Assembly (NCBI GenBank): GCA_903914955.1
Contig: CAIWRB010000313.1
Span: 1-32,443 of the forward strand
From: an uncultured Chloroflexota bacterium
Lineage (GTDB): Bacteria; Chloroflexota; Anaerolineae; Anaerolineales; Villigracilaceae
Length of the DNA: 32,443 nt
Direction: 5' to 3'
The number at the start of each line of letters is the position of its first letter. The stretch's first letter is position 1. The position numbers were made by a program, and so were the translations under genes. Positions 5,976 through 13,190 of this stretch are shown here, piece by piece. Below the pieces are notes generated by a model. That model was not told the origin of the DNA. It did no database searches and saw nothing but the letters and a program-made list of their open reading frames with translations.

Positions 5976-6065
5976 GGAATTTATCTCGAAACAAGATCAG
6001 TTCTCGGGGACTGAAGCACTCGAATCATCTAATAAAATTTTAATTTAGTCAAATCCATTTGAAGA

Positions 6066-6105
6066 TATAATCCAGCCACTACACCTATTGTGTGGGAAAG
6101 GATAA
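6066..6105 (+). promoter_or_regulatory. Likely -10 box and ribosome site of rseP
   Basis: TATAAT at 6066-6071 lies 38 bp before ATG 6110; the possible -35 (TTTAGT, 6044-6049) is weak. GGGAAAGGAT (about 6093-6102) is a good ribosome site that selects ATG 6110 over the upstream GTG at 6092. Confidence 0.45.
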
Positions 6106-6109
6106 AAAA

Positions 6110-7228
6110 ATGGTATCTGGTTTTGTATCGTTAATCATCTTCCTGTTGGCGCTGGGCGGGATGATCTTTGTACATGAGTTAGGCCACTTCATTGCCGCGC
6201 GCTGGGCAGGGATCGAAGTGGAAGAGTTTGGTTTGGGTTTGCCTTCTTATAAAATAGCAACTCTCTTCAAATGGCAGGGGACGGAATTCACCATTCACGC
6301 GCTGCTGCTTGGGGGATTCATCCGCCCGAAAGGCGAGAATGACCCCAACATCCCCGGCGGGCTTGCCTCCGCAAATCCGTGGAAACGACTCGTAGTGCTA
6401 TTCGCAGGCCCCTTGATGAATTTGATAACCGCGATCGTGGTGTTCTCTTTTCTCATCGCGTCTGAAGGCGTGCCGGTGCCCGGCTCGGTGATAATCAACG
6501 CAATCACTCAAGATTCCCCAGCGGAACAAGCGGGGATGCAAGCGGGTGATATTCTGCTCGCGATCAACGGCAAATTGATCAGCGAGATCGACCCCGCCAT
6601 CACGATCATTCAAGCAAATCTTGATAAGCCCGTCGAATTATTGATCAACCGCAACGGACAAGAACTTACACTGACAGCCACACCATTATCCAGCAGACAA
6701 AAGAGCGAAGGCGCGCTGGGTGTTGGGCTTGGCTATCCAACACGGCCTGCAACATTTATTGAAAGCGTAACCGGGGGCTTTACAGTGACTGGCATTCAAG
6801 CCGCCACCATTGTGTATCTGCCCGTCGCGCTTATTCAAGGCGTAATCGCGCCCAAAGACGCGCGCTTCATCGGATTCAAAGGTATCTTTGACATGTTCGA
6901 TGTCGCCGTAAATGAAGATGTATCCACCCGTCAGGGAATTGCAACAACACCCACAAACGCAAACACTCCCACACCCAGACCCACCAACTGGACGCTCAAC
7001 CTGATCGGTGTGCTCAGCATTTCACTCGGCGTGATGAATCTATTTCCGATTCCCGCACTCGACGGCGGGCGAATCCTTTTTACACTTCCTGAGATCCTCT
7101 TCCGCAAACGCATTCCCGCCCAATGGGAAAACACTGTCAATGGTGTCGCCATGCTGCTGCTGATCGGGCTTATGCTTTTTGTCAATGTGATGGACTTCGT
7201 CAACCCGGTTAATATTCCCCATCCATAA
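6110..7228 (+). CDS. rseP: Site-2 intramembrane metalloprotease, RseP type
   Basis: This is a 372-residue membrane zinc protease of family M50B that cuts membrane-bound regulators such as anti-sigma factors. The first helix carries the zinc site HELGH (residues 22-26). A PDZ domain follows at about 125-205 (SPAEQAGMQAGDILLAING). The C-terminal NLFPIPALDGGR provides the third zinc ligand in an LDG motif, and a last helix ends the protein. Between PDZ and the final catalytic segment is a Thr/Pro-rich loop (TTPTNANTPTPRPTN), probably outside the membrane. The start at ATG 6110 is chosen for its ribosome site. The HEAT-repeat gene starts three bases after its stop, so the two are likely co-translated. 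Confidence 0.93.
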   Translation: MVSGFVSLIIFLLALGGMIFVHELGHFIAARWAGIEVEEFGLGLPSYKIATLFKWQGTEFTIHALLLGGFIRPKGENDPNIPGGLASANPWKRLVVLFAGPLMNLITAIVVFSFLIASEGVPVPGSVIINAITQDSPAEQAGMQAGDILLAINGKLISEIDPAITIIQANLDKPVELLINRNGQELTLTATPLSSRQKSEGALGVGLGYPTRPATFIESVTGGFTVTGIQAATIVYLPVALIQGVIAPKDARFIGFKGIFDMFDVAVNEDVSTRQGIATTPTNANTPTPRPTNWTLNLIGVLSISLGVMNLFPIPALDGGRILFTLPEILFRKRIPAQWENTVNGVAMLLLIGLMLFVNVMDFVNPVNIPHP

Positions 7229-7231
7229 ACC

Positions 7232-8230
7232 ATGTCAGAAACAATTTCCTTTCAATCTGTTCTCGATCACCTGCTCGATTCCAAAAAGGAAATCCCGCAG
7301 ACCCATCTGAAACTCTATTCAGATCTCGACTCGAAATCTTTGCGTCTCTTTTTGGATGTATGGCCGAGCGTCAAACCAACCCGAAAACTGCTTTTGCTCG
7401 ACGAGCTTTTAATTCACTTTGACTCAGACAACATAGTCTCTTATGAAAGTATTGGCCGCGGATTAATAAATGACCCCGATGGCGAAGTGCGCGCGCGCGC
7501 CATTCGCCTGCTATCCGAATCAGACGACCCGAAGCTTGTTGGCACATTAACTGAAATTCTCTTAAACGACACAGACCTCGCTCCGCGCATGGAAGCTGCG
7601 CTCTTAATCGGAGAATTCATCCTGCTGGGCGAATTGGAAGCGATCAAAGAAGACCTGCAGCGTAAAGCCGAAGATGCTTTGATCTCGATCATCAAAAGCG
7701 AAGAAAACCCAACCTTGCGCAAGCGCTCACTCGAAGCGCTGGGCTATTCCTCGCGGCCTGAGATCGTCACGCTTATTGTATCCGCTTTTGAACGTGAAGA
7801 CCCGACCTGGGTGGCCACCGCCCTGCTCGCCATGGGACGCTCGCACGATGAGCGTTGGAGCGAGAATGTAGTCAGCATGGTACTGGATGATGATCCGCTC
7901 ATCCGCTTCGCCGCTGTACAAGCCGCGGGTGAGCTCAACATCGAAGATGCTGGTCCGATCCTGCTGAAAATTCTTGAAGATGAAGAAGAGGATGACGATG
8001 TGGTCACCGCGGCGATCTGGTCACTCTCACAGATCGGCGGAGATGATGCGCGCATCTATCTGGTCAACTTGATCGAGCAAACCGAAGATGAAGACCTGGT
8101 CGAATATCTTGAAGACGCTCTTGAAAATCTGGATTTTATGGAAGAGTTGAATAAGTTCGATCTCCTGGCTCTCGATGGAGATGATGACCTGAATGAAATT
8201 GATTTGGATGATGAAGATGATGACAAATAA
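7232..8230 (+). CDS. HEAT-repeat protein with acidic tail
   Basis: A 332-residue soluble protein made of HEAT-like alpha-helical repeats between about residues 70 and 300 (for example DPDGEVRARAIRLLSE, NPTLRKRSLEALG, DDPLIRFAAVQAAGEL and a DDDVVTAAIWSLSQIGG unit). The last 20 residues are almost wholly Asp/Glu. There is no signal peptide or catalytic motif, so it is probably a protein-binding scaffold. It begins three bases after rseP with no ribosome site of its own, so it depends on coupling with the protease, and may bind that system or its substrate. The hairpin at 8249-8278 ends the operon. Confidence 0.8.
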   Translation: MSETISFQSVLDHLLDSKKEIPQTHLKLYSDLDSKSLRLFLDVWPSVKPTRKLLLLDELLIHFDSDNIVSYESIGRGLINDPDGEVRARAIRLLSESDDPKLVGTLTEILLNDTDLAPRMEAALLIGEFILLGELEAIKEDLQRKAEDALISIIKSEENPTLRKRSLEALGYSSRPEIVTLIVSAFEREDPTWVATALLAMGRSHDERWSENVVSMVLDDDPLIRFAAVQAAGELNIEDAGPILLKILEDEEEDDDVVTAAIWSLSQIGGDDARIYLVNLIEQTEDEDLVEYLEDALENLDFMEELNKFDLLALDGDDDLNEIDLDDEDDDK

Positions 8231-8248
8231 ATAGAAGCGTGGTAAAAC

Positions 8249-8278
8249 AAAAAAGTCTTCCTAAAGGAAGACTTTTTT
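8249..8278. terminator. Bidirectional Rho-independent terminator
   Basis: AAAAAAGTCTTCC (8249-8261) and GGAAGACTTTTTT (8266-8278) form a perfect 13-bp stem around TAAA. It ends the rseP-HEAT operon on plus and the tRNA-Lys transcript on minus, whose mature 3' end is one base away. Confidence 0.93.
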
Positions 8279-8279
8279 G

Positions 8280-8351
8280 TGAGCTCGGAGAGGGTCGAAC
8301 TCTCAACAAATGGCTTAAAAGGCCACTGCTCTGCCATTGAGCTACGAGCCC
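8280..8351 (-). tRNA. tRNA-Lys (anticodon UUU)
   Basis: The minus strand folds into a standard 72-base cloverleaf. The acceptor stem is GGGCTCG/CGAGCTC, the D arm GCTC...GAGC, the anticodon loop CTTTTAA with TTT at the anticodon, and the T arm GAGAG-TTCGACC-CTCTC, followed by discriminator A. The CCA end is not encoded (CACAAA follows). A strong promoter lies just upstream and a terminator just downstream. Confidence 0.95.
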
Positions 8352-8369
8352 ATTTATGAAGCGGATTGC

Positions 8370-8398
8370 ATTCTATCACGTGAAAATAAAGACGTCAA
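8370..8398 (-). promoter_or_regulatory. Promoter of tRNA-Lys
   Basis: On the minus strand, -35 TTGACG (plus 8393-8398) and -10 TAGAAT (8370-8375) are 17 bp apart, 18 bp before the tRNA 5' end. Confidence 0.75.
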
Positions 8399-8411
8399 CG
8401 TAATAAGTTCG

Positions 8412-8461
8412 AAAAAACCTCTGAGTTCTTTCATCGTCCCCGAAGAAGAAAGAACTCAGAG
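8412..8461 (-). terminator. Rho-independent terminator of the DEAD-box helicase gene
   Basis: CTCTGAGTTCTTT (8419-8431) and AAAGAACTCAGAG (8449-8461) form a perfect 13-bp stem with a 17-base loop. On the minus strand it is followed by GTTTTTTCG, directly past the helicase stop codon. Confidence 0.9.
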
Positions 8462-8469
8462 TCTCTGGT

Positions 8470-10149
8470 TTACGATTTCACGAGGGTGAATTTATCTTTT
8501 CCAATGCGATAATTGCCATTGTGCTTCAATACCTTCTCCACCAGATCTTCAGGCACATCCACATAAGTGAACGTATCTTCAATTCGGATCTTGCCGATTG
8601 AACTGCCTGGAATGTCAGCGTGATGTGCGATCGTACCGACAATATCATTCGGGCGCACGCCGTTCTCCTTGCCTTTATTCAACTTCAATCGCACCATACC
8701 CGCCTCGTGCGAGACTCGTTTATTGCCAGCGTCGCGATCACCGCGATCACTTCGTCTGCCGTCGCGGCCCTGAGGTTTGCCGCGACCATATTCACGGTCC
8801 CGATCCCCACGATAAGATGGACGACTCTCAGCCACCACTTCCGCGATATTCGCGACAGGTCGTGCTTTCTCGGCAGAGCGCGACAGCTTCAATGCAGCCG
8901 CTGCAATTTCCATCGGGTCGTTACCTTCCTCCACCAAACGCGCCACAAGTTCGCGCTCGCGTTGATAACGCCCGCGTCCGAGCCAGATCTTCAATTGCTC
9001 CAATACCTGGTTTTCACGATGTTGAATGATATCTGCTGAGGTGGGTAATTTCGCAAGCGTGAGCGCCTGCTTGGTCATATGCTCAATTTCGCGCAGACGG
9101 CGCTTCTCGCGCGGTGAAAATAATGAAATGGCAATACCGGTCTTGCCTGCGCGGCCTGTGCGCCCAATTCGATGGACATACACTTCGGCATCATCAGGCA
9201 GCTGATAATTGAAGACGTGCGAGATATTATCAATATCAAGACCGCGCGCAGCCACATCAGTAGCTACCAAAACTTTAATTTGAGCTGCACGGAATCTGCC
9301 GAGGATCTGTTCGCGGGCATTCTGTTCGAGGTCGCCATTCAAGGCTTCGGCGGGAAATCCACGCGCAGAGAGTTGACCTGCTAACTGACCTGTCTCCGCG
9401 CGGGTGCGGACGAATATCAACGCACTGGTAATTGGCTCGATCTCAAAGAGGTTTGTCAACGCTGCCAGCTTATCGCCTTCATGCACGAGGTAGTAGCGCT
9501 GCTCGGTGCCTGACAGAGTCAGAGTCGCTTTTTTAATGGTGACAGATTGCGGGTCACGCATGAAGCGGTCTGCGAGGGAACGGATGCGTACGGGTAGAGT
9601 CGCGCTGAATAGCGCGGTCTGTCTGATGGAAGGAGTCGCAGAGAGGATTTCCTCCACCGGTTCAATGAAACCCATGTTTAGCATTTCATCGGCTTCATCC
9701 AGCACAACAGATTTGACCATGCTCAGATCCAAAACTTTGCGAGCCATCAAGTCAATGATACGGCCGGGAGTACCCACGACAATATCCACGCCGCGCTTGA
9801 GCTGATTAACCTGCGGGCCGTATGGTTGACCACCATAGACAGCCAGCACGCGCACTTTGAGATGCTTGCCATATTGTTCAATGGCAGCTGCGACTTGAAC
9901 AGCGAGTTCGCGTGTCGGAGCAAGCACAAGCGCTTGCGGCAGCCGTTGATGAATATAATTATGAAGAATGGGGAGAGCGAAAGCGGCGGTTTTGCCAGTG
10001 CCTGTTTGAGCCTGACCAATTACATCCACGCCTGTCAGCATGAGGGGGATCATGCCTTCTTGAATAGCGGTTGGCGTTTGATAGCCAAGTTCAGTGATGG
10101 CCTGCTCCAACTCGGGGCGCAGGTTTAAAGAAGTAAATTCGGTTGTCAT
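8470..10149 (-). CDS. deaD: DEAD-box ATP-dependent RNA helicase with DbpA-type RNA-binding domain
   Basis: A 559-residue RNA helicase of the DeaD/CsdA type, which unwinds RNA during ribosome assembly, RNA decay and cold adaptation. The start MTTEFTSLNL at 10149 has GGAAA upstream; an earlier in-frame ATG at 10203 lacks one. Motifs in order: Q-motif region (to residue 30), AQTGTGKT (47-54), PTREL, VLDEADEML, SAT, ATDVAARGLDID and HRIGRTGRAG. A linker rich in Arg, Asp and Gly (RDREYGRGKPQGRDGRRSDR) leads to a C-terminal DbpA-like domain (MVRLKLNKG ... GKIRIEDTFTYVDVP). It stands alone between two terminators. Its long leader (10150-10320) includes a 14-bp palindrome, TCGCTTGCAAGCGA (10194-10207), and a GAC repeat, and may regulate it. 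Confidence 0.95.
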   Translation of the reverse strand: MTTEFTSLNLRPELEQAITELGYQTPTAIQEGMIPLMLTGVDVIGQAQTGTGKTAAFALPILHNYIHQRLPQALVLAPTRELAVQVAAAIEQYGKHLKVRVLAVYGGQPYGPQVNQLKRGVDIVVGTPGRIIDLMARKVLDLSMVKSVVLDEADEMLNMGFIEPVEEILSATPSIRQTALFSATLPVRIRSLADRFMRDPQSVTIKKATLTLSGTEQRYYLVHEGDKLAALTNLFEIEPITSALIFVRTRAETGQLAGQLSARGFPAEALNGDLEQNAREQILGRFRAAQIKVLVATDVAARGLDIDNISHVFNYQLPDDAEVYVHRIGRTGRAGKTGIAISLFSPREKRRLREIEHMTKQALTLAKLPTSADIIQHRENQVLEQLKIWLGRGRYQRERELVARLVEEGNDPMEIAAAALKLSRSAEKARPVANIAEVVAESRPSYRGDRDREYGRGKPQGRDGRRSDRGDRDAGNKRVSHEAGMVRLKLNKGKENGVRPNDIVGTIAHHADIPGSSIGKIRIEDTFTYVDVPEDLVEKVLKHNGNYRIGKDKFTLVKS

Positions 10150-10193
10150 CAGATTTCCTTTTCCAATAGTCGCTGGGACTGATAGCCGCGCGG

Positions 10194-10247
10194 TCGCTTG
10201 CAAGCGATTCGACGAAAGACTATTTGACTAACGACTACGAGACTAAT
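10194..10247 (-). repeat. Palindrome and GAC-phased repeat in the helicase leader
   Basis: The perfect palindrome TCGCTTGCAAGCGA (10194-10207) is followed by five units beginning with GAC at 10211, 10218, 10226, 10233 and 10241 (GACGAAA, GACTATTT, GACTAAC, GACTACGA, GACTAAT), a 7-8 bp period. On the mRNA strand they read as TAGTC/CGTC units. It may belong with the heptad tracts found inside genes in this window. Apart from this and the terminator at 10326, the gap 10150-10431 shows nothing clear. Confidence 0.65.
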
Positions 10248-10321
10248 ATGAAATGTTCTGACAACTCCGTTTACATCCTTCCTGTCAACAAAGTCAGCTT
10301 TTGCAAGCAAACCCGCCCAAC

Positions 10322-10351
10322 AAAAAAGCCCGATTAAGTTTCATCGGGCTT
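10322..10351 (-). terminator. Rho-independent terminator of the carboxylase-EamA operon
   Basis: AAGCCCGAT (10326-10334) pairs with ATCGGGCTT (10343-10351). On the minus strand the stem ends in TTTTTTG. It lies about 80 bp past the EamA stop codon. Confidence 0.88.
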
Positions 10352-10431
10352 GCAGTTTAGAGTAATCAAAACCATTTCCCAAAAAAATTGCCCTCCATTG
10401 AGAGCGACAAGAGTTTACCACATAATTTTGA

Positions 10432-11277
10432 TTAGATCGTCATTAACACGATCGCGACCAATGCGGATGCGATTCCGATCCACTGGTTGCGGGTAAGGCG
10501 TTCTTTGAGAAAGATCCAAGCGAGCATGACGGTTGCGCCGGGAAAGAGGGAACTTAATACCGCTGCCACATCCAACCTGCCTGATTGCCCCGCGAGGATG
10601 AAGAATAGATTTCCAGAAATATCGAGTATTCCGTTGATCGTTATCATGGGCCAGGCGGAAGAGTCTTCCACCTTCCACGAGGCGCGGGTGATGAGCATGT
10701 AGACCGTGATCAGGATCATACCGCCGCTGCGTGAAGCGACCATCGGCCAGATCGTCGCGCCTGTGCGGGTGGCTTCGTGCATGAGGACAAAGTAAAGGCC
10801 AAATCCAATGCCTGCCAGCAGAGGCAGCTTCAAGTCGGAGAGATGCGCGAGGATATTCGTCACGCCGCTCTCACCCTGCGAGATCATCCAAACAGCGAAG
10901 AGGGCGAATCCGAAGCCAATGATAGTCAGGAGCTGGGGAATTCCTTCCTTGAAGATGCCCACCAAAACTGGAAGGGATGCGGCTAATAAAGCGGAGACGG
11001 GCGTGGCGAGGCTCATCATGCCGAGGGTCATGGAATGATACAAAAACATTAAGCCGACGGTGCCAAGCGCGCCTGCCAGCATGGACAGCAGCCATATTTT
11101 TTGATTTGGAAGAGGCTCGCCAGCGACGAACACAACGATCAGAAGCAGGATAATGCCAATTACCTCGCCGTAAAAAACTGCGCGGTATGCGCCTGTTTTT
11201 CGCGAGGCAAGCCCGCCCGTAAAATCACCCGCACCCCATCCAAGCGCGGCGAAAAGACCAAATAATATTGACAGCAA
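10432..11277 (-). CDS. EamA-family (DMT) permease
   Basis: A 281-residue protein of about ten membrane helices, built as two EamA halves (residues about 5-135 and 150-280), as in the drug/metabolite transporter superfamily. Features include GWGAGDFTGGLASRK near the N-terminus and a conserved end (LSSLFPGATVMLAWIFLKERLTRNQWIGIA) typical of EamA. The start codon is TTG at 11277, supported by AGGAG seven bases upstream. It is the last gene of the minus-strand operon, 42 bp behind the CitE-like gene. The substrate cannot be read from sequence; context suggests an amino acid or organic acid, but this is a guess. Confidence 0.88.
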   Translation of the reverse strand: MLSILFGLFAALGWGAGDFTGGLASRKTGAYRAVFYGEVIGIILLLIVVFVAGEPLPNQKIWLLSMLAGALGTVGLMFLYHSMTLGMMSLATPVSALLAASLPVLVGIFKEGIPQLLTIIGFGFALFAVWMISQGESGVTNILAHLSDLKLPLLAGIGFGLYFVLMHEATRTGATIWPMVASRSGGMILITVYMLITRASWKVEDSSAWPMITINGILDISGNLFFILAGQSGRLDVAAVLSSLFPGATVMLAWIFLKERLTRNQWIGIASALVAIVLMTI

Positions 11278-11319
11278 AATTACGCTCCTAAATTTTTATC
11301 CACAGATTTGGCAGATTTT

Positions 11320-12192
11320 TTATTTCCCCGCCGCTTTCGCTCTTTCCAAAACCTTTTGCGCATTCTTCAGCAACGGCATGTCGATCATCTTTCCATCCAG
11401 CGAATATGCGCCCCTGCCTTCTTTTTGACTTGCATCAAAAGTTTCGACGATCCGCTTTGCATTCACGATCACCTCGGCATTTGGCGTGAATGCAGTTTGG
11501 ACAGGCTCAACCTGCGCGGGATGAATGATCTGCTTGCCGACGAATCCCAGCCGCGCGCCGAATTCAGATTCGATTCGCAGGGCTTCGAGGTCTTTATAAT
11601 CGATTGCGACAATATCAATGGCCTGCAGATCATTCGCCGCGCAAGCGACAACGACCGCCTGCCGCGCATACAGCAATTCAATTGCATCCTTCGTGCGTGT
11701 TGCGCCAATGGATGCGGCGAAATCTTCACCACCGAAAATGATCGCACGCGAAGCGAGCCTCGGATGCGCTGCGATCTCTTTGAGATTCAAGATCCCTTTG
11801 GCGGTTTCCACACCAGCCAAAATGCCAATGGAATTAATCGGCCAGCCATATTTCAACTCGGCGGCTTCGATAATTTTACTTGCCCATTCGACATGCCCGA
11901 AGGATTCCACTTTTGGAATCACAATACCATCGGGATGATATGGAAGCACTGCCTCAATATCTTCCCCTTCCCAGCCTGACCCGACAGAGTTGATGCGCGC
12001 AAGTTTTTCACTTTCGCCAAAATCCAATTCGCGCAAAGCTTTGGCAATGGTTACTCGCGCTTCAGCTTTCTTATTAACTGCCGCGCCGTCTTCCATGTCC
12101 ATGCAAATGGAATCAACACCCAACGTGATGGACTTTGTGATCATCTTCCAGTTATCCCCGGGCATATAAAGCAACGCGCGTCGTGAGTGCAT
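11320..12192 (-). CDS. CitE-like beta-hydroxyacyl-CoA lyase (HpcH/HpaI family)
   Basis: A 290-residue TIM-barrel CoA-ester lyase. Family features: RRALLYMPGDN at the N-terminus, MDMEDGAA (about residues 31-38), GVETAKGI with the metal-binding Glu, and FGGEDFAASIGATR with the metal-binding Asp. ATG 12192 has GGAGA upstream. It sits behind methylcrotonyl-CoA carboxylase-like genes and a MaoC hydratase. In M. tuberculosis the same neighbourhood encodes Rv2498c, a lyase that cleaves (R)-HMG-CoA and also (S)-citramalyl-CoA. By that analogy this enzyme would release acetyl-CoA and acetoacetate in the last step of leucine breakdown. It could instead be a malyl- or citramalyl-CoA lyase only. Confidence 0.88.
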   Translation of the reverse strand: MHSRRALLYMPGDNWKMITKSITLGVDSICMDMEDGAAVNKKAEARVTIAKALRELDFGESEKLARINSVGSGWEGEDIEAVLPYHPDGIVIPKVESFGHVEWASKIIEAAELKYGWPINSIGILAGVETAKGILNLKEIAAHPRLASRAIIFGGEDFAASIGATRTKDAIELLYARQAVVVACAANDLQAIDIVAIDYKDLEALRIESEFGARLGFVGKQIIHPAQVEPVQTAFTPNAEVIVNAKRIVETFDASQKEGRGAYSLDGKMIDMPLLKNAQKVLERAKAAGK

Positions 12193-12216
12193 AAATTCTC
12201 CGCTAAAAATTTCAAA

Positions 12217-12714
12217 TTAGAGATCGAAGGATTGCCCTTGTGATTTTGGTAAAAAGTCGAGGCGCTGACCTTTCTTCAAAAACATGGCTGTTCGTTCAAA
12301 CTCGATTACGATCGTTCCATCTGATTTCTTCCCCCAATGTTTAAACTTCACAATGCCCACGTTCGGTCTGGATTTCGACTCGCGGCGCTCCAAAACTTCG
12401 GTCTCGACATAGATCGTATCATTATGAAATGTCGGGTTTGGATGGATCACTTTGTCATAACTTAAGTTTGCGATGATCGTGCCTTCGCTTAATTCAGAAA
12501 CGGTCAAGCCAACCACCAATCCCAGCGTAAAGATACCGTTCACAATGCGCTGACCAAATTCGGTATTCGCGGCAAATTCTTCGTTCATGTGCAAAGGCTG
12601 CGTATTCATCGTCAAGGCTGAGAACAACACATTATCCATTTCTGTGATCGTGCGTCCCGCCGAATGTTTGAAATGCATTCCAACCTGCAAATCTTCAAAA
12701 AATTTTCCGGCCAT
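12217..12714 (-). CDS. MaoC-family hot-dog hydratase
   Basis: A 165-residue single hot-dog domain protein. The hydratase signature appears as MNTQPLHMNEEFA (about residues 36-48), then TEFGQRIVNGIFTLGLVVGL. The usual catalytic Asp of MaoC hydratases is an Asn here, as I recall for the Rv2499c group. The start codon overlaps the stop of the biotin carrier gene (TAATG) and has a strong GGAGG. Position between the carboxylase and the CitE-like lyase suggests it hydrates 3-methylglutaconyl-CoA, giving (R)-3-hydroxy-3-methylglutaryl-CoA. General enoyl-CoA hydration is the alternative. Confidence 0.85.
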   Translation of the reverse strand: MAGKFFEDLQVGMHFKHSAGRTITEMDNVLFSALTMNTQPLHMNEEFAANTEFGQRIVNGIFTLGLVVGLTVSELSEGTIIANLSYDKVIHPNPTFHNDTIYVETEVLERRESKSRPNVGIVKFKHWGKKSDGTIVIEFERTAMFLKKGQRLDFLPKSQGQSFDL

Positions 12715-13190
12715 TATTCCTCCATCTCGATCAGGATCTGTTCACGCTCCACCGTCTGACCCTGCGCCACATAAACAGCCTTCACTTTACCATCCTTTAA
12801 AGCCTGAATGCGGATCTCCATCTTCATGGCTTCCATCATCAATAGAGTTTGACCTTTCTTAACAACATCCCCCGCGCTGACAGAAACGCCTCGCACCTGA
12901 CCCGGCATGGGAGCGATCAATCCCCCGGCATGTTCGTGTCTGACGCCTTGTTTCGCGCCTGATGTTTTCGTCAGCATTAATGTGTGACCGTTAATCGTCA
13001 CCCATCTTTTCGCCATATCTGAAGATACATACGCCGCGACTCGTTTGCCATCGATCAGCAGATCCATCCGCCCACGCAGCGCATCAGCCCGCAGAATTTG
13101 AATGGAAGCAATTTTTCCGTTCACGCTGGCAATGTAATTGTCACCTGATGGATTAATTTCTAGAGTTTGCGAATCAAAAGTGATCTTCAT
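12714..13190 (-). CDS. Biotin carboxyl carrier subunit of an acyl-CoA carboxylase
   Basis: A 158-residue protein. The C-terminal 75 residues form a biotinyl domain with the attachment site EAMKMEI (Lys123). The N-terminal 75 residues (MKITFDSQTLEINPSG ... GHTLMLTKTSG) look like the beta-barrel BT linker found between the biotin carboxylase and biotin domains of methylcrotonyl- and propionyl-CoA carboxylases. It overlaps the biotin carboxylase gene by four bases (ATGA), so the usual single alpha polypeptide has been split exactly at the domain border. It should assemble with the two neighbouring subunits and be biotinylated by BirA. Confidence 0.93.
   Translation of the reverse strand: MKITFDSQTLEINPSGDNYIASVNGKIASIQILRADALRGRMDLLIDGKRVAAYVSSDMAKRWVTINGHTLMLTKTSGAKQGVRHEHAGGLIAPMPGQVRGVSVSAGDVVKKGQTLLMMEAMKMEIRIQALKDGKVKAVYVAQGQTVEREQILIEMEE

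Noticed and set aside
10326-10351. Riboswitch in the gap before the helicase gene
   Set aside because: The structure is a plain terminator on the minus strand that serves the operon ending at 10432; no known riboswitch core was recognised.
13187-13190. Frameshift or sequencing error splitting one biotin carboxylase-carrier gene
   Set aside because: The break is at the domain border, with a proper stop, an ATGA overlap and a sensible start (MKITFDSQTLEI), so two real subunits are more likely.
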